Positions 56,094 to 64,000 of a stretch of DNA of 64,000 nucleotides are shown here, piece by piece. Within the stretch, counting starts at the first letter, position 1; each line of letters begins with the position of its first letter. A program made the position numbers and the translations under genes. The notes under the pieces are model-generated. The model was not told the origin of the DNA and did not search any database. It worked only from the letters and a program-made list of their open reading frames with translations. Source of the stretch: Methylococcales bacterium (GTDB lineage: Bacteria > Pseudomonadota > Gammaproteobacteria > Methylococcales > Methylomonadaceae); contig JAQTMV010000002.1 in assembly GCA_028714175.1 (NCBI GenBank), positions 1 to 64,000 on the forward strand, given 5' to 3'.

Positions 56094-56486
56094 CTAAATG
56101 GCAACCAAAGCCTTTAAGACATCTACACGACTAATGACACCAACAAATTCGCCATCTTGAAATACCGGAAAGCTTCTGATTGGAGATTTCTGAAATTTTT
56201 CGGCAAGATCGACAATACTTGACGTTGCATCGACACTGATAGCTTCTGTGGTCATGTATTCGCCAACTTTTCCACTCATGCTTTGATTGTAGACACTTTC
56301 TAAAAAGACTTTCATACCGTCTTTTTCCGAAAACATGCCGACCAAATGACCTTTTGAATCAATAACCGGAGCGCTGGTAATTTTATGATCCAGCAATTTC
56401 TTAATCGCATCAATCACATTTGTATCTTTAGTCAATGTGACTAATCTTTTAGACATATAATCTGCTACAGTAATTTTTGCCAGCAT
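56094..56486 (-). CDS. CBS-domain pair protein
   Basis: 130 aa made of two CBS domains (about 8-60 and 74-128) and nothing else. The start reads ITVADYMSKRLVTLTKDTNVIDAI. Such proteins usually bind adenine nucleotides and regulate a partner, but the partner is not evident. ACGAGGAG precedes the ATG. It lies between nqrM and sbcB on the same strand. Confidence 0.9.
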   Translation of the reverse strand: MLAKITVADYMSKRLVTLTKDTNVIDAIKKLLDHKITSAPVIDSKGHLVGMFSEKDGMKVFLESVYNQSMSGKVGEYMTTEAISVDATSSIVDLAEKFQKSPIRSFPVFQDGEFVGVISRVDVLKALVAI

Positions 56487-56534
56487 AATGAACTCCTCGT
56501 TGTTCTTTTATTATTTAGTTTATTTTATTAATAA

Positions 56535-56726
56535 TCATCTCTGAGTTATATGGGCTTCTGCTTCCATTTTCTTTCTTTTATCGCATTTCTCTACACATAC
56601 ACACTCTGCTTTGCTCATTCCACCACCACATGAGCCTTTAATAGCGCGTCTGCCAAAAATAACACCTATTGCCATAATTGCAATAACAATTAGCATAAGC
56701 ACGAAAGTTATTAAAAAATAAGTCAT
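56535..56726 (-). CDS. nqrM: NqrM, Na+-NQR maturation protein
   Basis: 63 aa. One membrane helix (about 4-25) is followed by four cysteines: GSCGGG (Cys33), ECVCV (42, 44) and EKCDK (48). This is the NqrM (DUF539) pattern. NqrM is needed to insert the iron centre between NqrD and NqrE. GAGGTGATATC precedes the ATG. It lies after the nqr operon, separated by the DUF2845 gene. The flavin transferase apbE, usual companion of nqr genes, is not in the window. Confidence 0.9.
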   Translation of the reverse strand: MTYFLITFVLMLIVIAIMAIGVIFGRRAIKGSCGGGMSKAECVCVEKCDKRKKMEAEAHITQR

Positions 56727-56883
56727 GATATCACCTCGTATAGTCGATCAAGGCTGACGTACTTTCGTCAAAACCTTTTTTAATTTTATTACTTACTCAA
56801 TCCATATGAGCTGCAATGGGACAACTTGTTTGAGGTATTGCAGATGATTTCGCACGTCATGCCGTTAAATAGTAGAAGACCTT

Positions 56884-57252
56884 TTAATGATAATGACCAT
56901 AACCTAAATCATTAATTTCTGTCAGCCTGCCATTTTCAAAACGTAAGGATTTCTGAAACCGTCTAGGGCCAAAATCATAAATCCACTCATCAACCACCAC
57001 TTCTATTTCCGTATAATGTTGCTGCCCAAAATTAATAGACGTCCCGGGAGATGGGCGAATTCGTGCGCCAAAACGGTCAGTTACTCCTCTTATTTCAATA
57101 TGAGTCTCTATGGATTCCGGTTCGCCGCACTTATCAATAACAACTTCCTTATAGCTACCTATATCTACCAGGGCTTGTCCACAGCGCAAAGCAAAAACAG
57201 GATGTGAAAAAAGAAAACATAACGATATGATTAATAATCTTGATTGTTTCAT
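56884..57252 (-). CDS. DUF2845 exported protein
   Basis: About 122 aa from the second ATG at 57252, which has AAAGGA at proper spacing; the first ATG at 57258 abuts that site. The signal peptide ends in PVFA. The mature sequence has CGQALVDIGSYKEVVIDKCGEPE, the DUF2845 pattern with two cysteines, and WIYDFGPRRF. The function is unknown. It sits between nqrF and nqrM without being an obvious part of the complex. Confidence 0.85.
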   Translation of the reverse strand: MKQSRLLIISLCFLFSHPVFALRCGQALVDIGSYKEVVIDKCGEPESIETHIEIRGVTDRFGARIRPSPGTSINFGQQHYTEIEVVVDEWIYDFGPRRFQKSLRFENGRLTEINDLGYGHYH

Positions 57253-57420
57253 AGACATTCCTTTTATGCCAAAAATAGCACTGTTAATCTATCAAACGAT
57301 GTACCGCTGGTAGCTTTAATTAATCATAATCTATTAGCATGAATAAGTACTGAATTTATGTTACTAATGCAAAATATCTTCTGGAACAATACAGTTTTAG
57401 AAGAGAAAAAGCTTGTTTCG

Positions 57421-58641
57421 TTAACCGCCAAAGTCATCCAGCATGATATTCTCCGGTTCTACGCCATTTTCCAATAACATATTAATCACCGAAGTATTCA
57501 TGATGGGAGGCCCGCACATATAAAATTCACAATCTTCAGGCGCCGGATGTTTTTTAATGAATTCTTCAAAAAGAACATTATGAATAAATCCGGTATAACC
57601 ATCCCAGTTATCATCCGGCAATGGATCGGATAGCGCAACATGCCATTCAAAATTATCATTTTCCCTGGCCAGCATATCAAAATCTTCGACATAGAACATT
57701 TCGCGTTTGCTACGCGCGCCGTACCAGAACGTCATTTTACGCTTGGACTTCAGTCTGCGCAATTGATCAAAGATATGTGAACGCATGGGAGCCATACCGG
57801 CGCCACCGCCAACAAAGACCATTTCGGCATCAGTCTCTTTAGCGTAGAACTCACCGTAAGGTCCGGAAATGATACATTTATCGCCGGGTTTCAAGTTAAA
57901 GATATATGAAGACATGATACCTGGCGGTACGCTATCGGAAGCACCGGGAGGCGGTGTCGCAATACGAACGTTCAGCATAATTTCTTTTTCTTCAGGATAA
58001 CTTGCCATCGAATAGGCACGCAATGCCGGTTCTTTAACTTCAGATACATAACGCCATAAATTGAATTTATCCCAATCTTCACGAAATCTTTCTTCAATGT
58101 CGAAATCGCTGTATCTTGCAACATGTGGCGGACATTCAATTTGAATATAACCGCCCGCCCGATAATCGATTTCTTCGCCTGGCGGCAAATCAAGCACCAG
58201 TTCCTTAATGAAAGTTGCAACGTTCTGGTTTGATTTGACAGAACATTCCCATTTTTTTACGCCGAAGACATCATCTTCGACCTCAATGCTCATGTCATGT
58301 TTTACCGTAACCTGGCACGAAAGACGCTCGCCGTGAGCGGCTTCGCGTTTAGTAATATGGGTCAGTTCAGTGGGTAAAATTTCTCCGCCACCTGAGTGTA
58401 CTACGACTCTGCACTGAGCGCAGGTACCGCCGCCGCCACAGGCTGATGAAACAAACAAACCATTATCAGCTAAAGCTGTTAACAGTTTTGACCCCACCGG
58501 TACATGAATTTTCTTTTCATCATTGATCAGGATCTCAACATTCCCTTCAGCTACCAATTTACTTTTAGCACCGATAATAACGAATACCAGTGCTATTACA
58601 AAAGCCGTGAAAATAACGATCCCTAATAAAATTTCCAGCAT
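57421..58641 (-). CDS. nqrF: Na+-NQR subunit F
   Basis: 406 aa. N-terminal membrane helix, 2Fe-2S ferredoxin domain with [10 protein letters not shown] and a later SCQV cysteine, an FAD-binding domain with RAYSMASYP, and an NADH-binding domain with [12 protein letters not shown] and the C-terminal YMCGPP. It takes electrons from NADH into the complex. It is the last nqr gene, and AAGGTAG precedes its ATG. Confidence 0.97.
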   Translation of the reverse strand: MLEILLGIVIFTAFVIALVFVIIGAKSKLVAEGNVEILINDEKKIHVPVGSKLLTALADNGLFVSSACGGGGTCAQCRVVVHSGGGEILPTELTHITKREAAHGERLSCQVTVKHDMSIEVEDDVFGVKKWECSVKSNQNVATFIKELVLDLPPGEEIDYRAGGYIQIECPPHVARYSDFDIEERFREDWDKFNLWRYVSEVKEPALRAYSMASYPEEKEIMLNVRIATPPPGASDSVPPGIMSSYIFNLKPGDKCIISGPYGEFYAKETDAEMVFVGGGAGMAPMRSHIFDQLRRLKSKRKMTFWYGARSKREMFYVEDFDMLARENDNFEWHVALSDPLPDDNWDGYTGFIHNVLFEEFIKKHPAPEDCEFYMCGPPIMNTSVINMLLENGVEPENIMLDDFGG

Positions 58642-58653
58642 TACGCTACCTTA

Positions 58654-59262
58654 TTAAAGTTGGATTCCGGAAAAAGCCATGAAGCCAAGCGACATCAGAC
58701 CCGCAGTAATGAAAGTAATACCCAGACCTTGTAAACCGGCGGGAATATCACTGTATTTAAGCTTTTCGCGTACACCCGCCATAACAGTAATAGCCAATGC
58801 CCAGCCCAAACCACTGCCCACACCGTAAGTGACACTCTCGCCGAAACTATAGTCTCGTTCAATCATAAACAAACTGCCGCCAAGAATCGCGCAGTTTACA
58901 GTGATTAAAGGAAGAAACACGCCTAGCGCATGGTATAAAGCCGGAAAGAATTTATCCAGGATCATTTCCAGGATTTGTACCAATGCGGCAATCATGCCGA
59001 TACAACTTAATAACGCTAAAAAGCTTAAATCAACCCCGGTAATGCCCATCCAGGACAATGCGTCTTCTTTTAACAAGGAATGGTAAACAATATTGTTGGC
59101 AGGTACAGTAATAGCCTGCACTACCATGACGGCAACACCCAAGCCCATAGCAGTGGCAATTTTCTTTGACACAGCTATAAAAGTACACATCCCGAGAAAG
59201 AAGGAAAGTGCCAGGTTTTCAATAAAGACCGCCTTGACAAATAAACTGATATAAGCTTCCAT
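58654..59262 (-). CDS. nqrE: Na+-NQR subunit E
   Basis: 202-aa integral membrane protein with six predicted helices. It begins [19 protein letters not shown] and includes [17 protein letters not shown]. It forms the inverted pair with NqrD that holds the membrane iron centre. It overlaps nqrD at the start codon and precedes nqrF by 12 nt. Confidence 0.97.
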   Translation of the reverse strand: MEAYISLFVKAVFIENLALSFFLGMCTFIAVSKKIATAMGLGVAVMVVQAITVPANNIVYHSLLKEDALSWMGITGVDLSFLALLSCIGMIAALVQILEMILDKFFPALYHALGVFLPLITVNCAILGGSLFMIERDYSFGESVTYGVGSGLGWALAITVMAGVREKLKYSDIPAGLQGLGITFITAGLMSLGFMAFSGIQL

Positions 59263-59942
59263 TAGTGATGCCCTCCGTCACCATGTGCAATCGACATGAT
59301 TTTGTACTCTACTTTTTCAACCTGATTTGGTTTCCATTGACGCACGGCCCAGATAATCAATCCGATGATAAAGAATGCGCTGGGCGGCAATAACATCAAG
59401 CCATTAGGATCATACCAGCCGCCATCCTTTGCCAGTTTGAAAACCTCGTAACCGAGCAACTTGCCGGAACCCAAAGTCTCTCTAAAAAATGCCACGATAA
59501 TCAATATCAAGCTATAGCCCAAACCATTACCGATGCCATCCATGAAACTTTCCAAAGGCGGATTTTTCATCGCATAACCTTCAGCACGCCCCATAACGAT
59601 ACAGTTGGTAATAATCAAGCCAACGAATACCGATAGTTGTTTGCTGACTTCATAAGCAAAAGCCTTTAATATTTGATCAACCACGATGACTAATGAAGCA
59701 ATAATCGTCATTTGCACAATAATCCGGATACTGCCTGGAATATGGTTTCTGATCGCACTAATGGCCGCACTCGAAAACGCCGTTACCAACGTCAACGCAA
59801 GCGCCATAATCAGCGATGTTGACATTTGTGAAGTAACCGCCAAAGCCGAACAAATCCCCAACACCTGCAAAGTAATGGGATTATCATTGACCAGCGGAGT
59901 AGTTAATACTTTTTTTGTTTCATCATTTAACACTGCACTCAT
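59262..59942 (-). CDS. nqrD: Na+-NQR subunit D
   Basis: 226 aa, six predicted helices, a homologue of Nqr[17 protein letters not shown] is the conserved segment near the metal site, and [10 protein letters not shown] follows. The C-terminal tail is short and His-rich. Its start lies 3 nt after nqrC. Confidence 0.97.
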   Translation of the reverse strand: MSAVLNDETKKVLTTPLVNDNPITLQVLGICSALAVTSQMSTSLIMALALTLVTAFSSAAISAIRNHIPGSIRIIVQMTIIASLVIVVDQILKAFAYEVSKQLSVFVGLIITNCIVMGRAEGYAMKNPPLESFMDGIGNGLGYSLILIIVAFFRETLGSGKLLGYEVFKLAKDGGWYDPNGLMLLPPSAFFIIGLIIWAVRQWKPNQVEKVEYKIMSIAHGDGGHH

Positions 59943-59945
59943 GAC

Positions 59946-60875
59946 TTAACCTCTTTTAGCCGTTCTTACTTTCTTTAAATAAAGAGCAAAACCTTCATTG
60001 CTCATCCAGTATCTGACCAGATTAGTCACACCGGTACTGGTCAAGGTCGCACCGGCAAGTCCATCTACCTGGTATTGAGAACCTGGTTTGGTGTTATCCA
60101 CCACGCCTTTAATCAAACTTAACGCCGGTTCGCCGACATCAGCTTCAGTGATTAAACCTTTCTCCAAAGAAGGTTGATCAGTTTCGGCATAAACTTTCTT
60201 GCCTTTCCACAATGCCCGCCAGTTAGGATTAACAACTTCACCGCCTAATCCGGGCGTTTCAGCCTGATCGTAGAAGTTGATACTTTGCACGGTTTGGCCA
60301 TCAGGGTCCAATGAAAGAAAACCATACAAGGTAGACCATAATCCATAACCGTTAACAGGCAGAATTATGGACTTGATAGAACCGGCCTCTTTCACCAAAA
60401 AGACTTTGGCGTATTTCGCTTTTATCCTGATATGTGCAATATCTTTTTCCTTAGGGATAGCGACACTTTGAGCAGGATCTTTTGCAGCTTTACGTTGATC
60501 ATATTCATTGGCATTGATGTTTTCAACATAGTCGCCCGTTTCCAGATCAACAACTTTTGCTTCAATTTGTTCGGCAAATGCCGAATTAATATCGGTGCCC
60601 TCTTCAAGCAAACCGGCCACATCGAGAATATTCCTCTTCATGTCCAATTCCTTGTTGTTTACTTGTAACGGCTTTAAAGCAACCGCTGCAAATGAAACCA
60701 GAACCGCACAAACCAGACACAGCGAAACTGCAATGGCAATCGTCTTTTCCAGACTATCATTACCTAAGGCAAGAACCTTATCCCTGTATGCTTTAAATTT
60801 TTGGTAATGCTCATTCTTGTCGAGTGCCGCACAGAAACTTTCGAAGCGTTTACAGGACATTTTTTTATCAAGCAT
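59946..60875 (-). CDS. nqrC: Na+-NQR subunit C
   Basis: 309 aa with one N-terminal membrane helix and an FMN-binding domain. The flavinylation motif DGLAGATLTS (about 275-284) contains the Thr that carries covalent FMN. It is slightly longer at the N-terminus than many NqrC proteins. It overlaps the nqrB stop by 8 nt. Confidence 0.96.
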   Translation of the reverse strand: MLDKKMSCKRFESFCAALDKNEHYQKFKAYRDKVLALGNDSLEKTIAIAVSLCLVCAVLVSFAAVALKPLQVNNKELDMKRNILDVAGLLEEGTDINSAFAEQIEAKVVDLETGDYVENINANEYDQRKAAKDPAQSVAIPKEKDIAHIRIKAKYAKVFLVKEAGSIKSIILPVNGYGLWSTLYGFLSLDPDGQTVQSINFYDQAETPGLGGEVVNPNWRALWKGKKVYAETDQPSLEKGLITEADVGEPALSLIKGVVDNTKPGSQYQVDGLAGATLTSTGVTNLVRYWMSNEGFALYLKKVRTAKRG

Positions 60876-62069
60876 GACGTTTCATCCTTCTTCTGATATT
60901 GGCCTGAATGACAAAATAATCAATTGTCGGTGCAAACATGTTTGAAAACAGAATCGCCAGCATGATACCTTCAGGAAACGCCGGATTCACCACCCGGATT
61001 AATACTGTCATGATACCGATCAAGGCTCCATATAACCATCGTCCGGTATCGGTCATCGCGCCACTTACCGGGTCGGTAGCCATATAAACCATGCCAAAGG
61101 CAAAGCCGCCCATCGTCAAATGCCAATACCACGGCACTGCAAACATCGGATTCGTGTCACTGCCGATGATATTAAAAAGCAATGAAGCCGCCACCATGCC
61201 GGCGAATACACCTCCCATAGTGCGATATGAGGCAACCCGAGTATAGAGCAGGAATGCCGCGCCGATCAAAGCAGCCAGTGTTGAGGTTTCACCAAGACTG
61301 CCCGGCTCAAAGCCAAAGAACGATTGCATCCAGCTATAGTTGGCCGCATAGACGGCATCAAGACCGCCGTTCGCAGCCAAACCTAAAGGCGTTGCGGCTG
61401 TGTAGCCATCTACGGCAACCCATATCGAGTCTCCCGTCATCGATGCGGGATAAGCAAAATATAAAAATGCCCGGCCGGTCAACGCGGGATTCAGGAAATT
61501 TTTACCCGTCCCCCCGAATACTTCCTTACCGATAACAATACCGAATGAAATACCCAAGGCAACCTGCCATAACGGCATATCAGGCGGCAAAATTAACGCG
61601 TATAACATCGATGAAACCAAAAATCCTTCGTTGACTTCATGACCACGTACCGTGGCAAACAATACTTCCCAAATGCCGCCAATAGCCAGTGTCGTGATGT
61701 AAATAGGCAAAAAGTACAAGGCGCCATGAACCAGATTGGAAAATGGATTCATCGTGCTATACCCGAATATCATCATCGGTATACTGCGCCAGTTATCTAT
61801 CTTCTCCAAGCCCATGACTGCCACGGCATGATTAGCCTGATAGCCGGTGTTATACATCGCCATTAACACACAGAATAGCGTTGCTATTACGACAAAAGTC
61901 ATCGTTCGTTTCAGGTCATTGCCGTCACGAACATGCGTGAAACCGCGCGCTACATCAGACGGTGTATAAATGAAAGTATCGACCATCTCATACAGACCGT
62001 AATACTTTTCAAAGCGTCCGCCTTTTGTAAAGTGCGGCTCTATGCTGTCTAAAATTTCTCTAGCCGACA

Positions 62070-62070
<1 letters not shown>
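60868..62070 (-). CDS. nqrB: Na+-NQR subunit B
   Basis: 400-aa membrane protein with about ten helices. The covalent FMN site is in DGYTAATPLG (about 230-239). Conserved GTGKNFLNPALTGRAF and MATDPVSGAMT are present. It carries riboflavin and FMN and forms the main Na+ path. It overlaps nqrA by 1 nt. Confidence 0.97.
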
Positions 62071-63868
<1,798 letters not shown>

Positions 63869-64000
63869 ATGACTCGGATTGCAGGCGCATTATTTGCTTG
63901 GTACGCCGTCGAAGCACGTTCGGATCTGGAACGTTTTTATCTGCTCCGTTATCATCTGCCGGACAGCGATTTGATCGCTGCTTTGGGTGCGAAACGTGGC
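63869..64000 (+). CDS. Partial gene, N-terminal 44 codons, unrecognised
   Basis: ATG at 63869 with GGAGA 8 nt before it, and the frame is open to the end of the window. The product starts MTRIAGALFAWYAVEARSD and continues with an acidic/aromatic helix pattern. It has no signal peptide. Too little is present to name a family. Confidence 0.65.
   Translation, partial: MTRIAGALFAWYAVEARSDLERFYLLRYHLPDSDLIAALGAKRG

Overview
The window looks like a chromosomal segment of a gammaproteobacterium, most likely a methanotroph or relative in the order Methylococcales. This is an inference from gene content: a zwf-edd-eda Entner-Doudoroff block followed by citrate synthase, a complete Na+-translocating NADH:quinone reductase operon with NqrM, the gamma-type order pilMNOPQ-aroK-aroB-damX-hemE, and paired DgkA/GcvH/RecJ/MazG housekeeping genes. 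No rRNA, tRNA or CRISPR array was seen.

Layout. 1-4.8 kb: housekeeping genes recJ, mazG, a PfkB-family adenosine kinase-like gene, dgkA and gcvH on the minus strand, and grxC on the plus strand. 4.8-6.0 kb: a decayed patch with a thiolase N-terminal fragment and two unrecognised minus-strand ORFs. 6.2-18.3 kb: a plus-strand cluster that reads as a peptide natural-product (RiPP-like) locus. It holds an unrecognised 621-aa protein, a 27-codon peptide with a double-glycine site, a hairpin, a very large di-haem MauG/cytochrome c peroxidase-like enzyme, an HlyD adaptor, a C39-peptidase ABC exporter, a second ABC exporter with a degenerate N-terminal domain, and a NodT/TolC lipoprotein. I find no radical SAM, YcaO, lanthionine synthetase or MbnB/MbnC gene, so it does not match a class I know. 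18.3-20.7 kb: IS6-family remnants, a perfect CRP-type operator, a 21-codon ORF and a frameshifted Crp/Fnr pseudogene.

20.7-37.6 kb: two paralogous signalling modules facing each other. Each has a giant secreted protein (FecR domain, TPR array, outer-membrane beta-barrel), small exported cysteine-rich protein(s) directly after it, and a CHASE2 class III nucleotide cyclase. An intact Crp-family regulator lies beside the right-hand module and its broken paralogue beside the left-hand one. A GH63/MGH-like glucosidase lies between them. The likely logic is an envelope sensor, a cAMP-producing cyclase and a cAMP-binding regulator.

38.3-43.8 kb: zwf, edd, eda and gltA (plus strand), with short TTGAA-type inverted repeats between genes. 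43.8-53.9 kb: a DUF411 protein, hemE, damX, aroB, aroK and the type IV pilus operon pilMNOPQ (minus). 54.1-56.7 kb: a small lipoprotein, sbcB, a CBS-pair protein and nqrM. 56.9-63.4 kb: a DUF2845 protein and nqrABCDEF (minus). The window ends inside an unrecognised plus-strand gene.

The two strongest candidates for undescribed biology are the 27-residue peptide/di-haem enzyme/C39 exporter cluster and the duplicated FecR-TPR-barrel/CHASE2-cyclase/Crp module.
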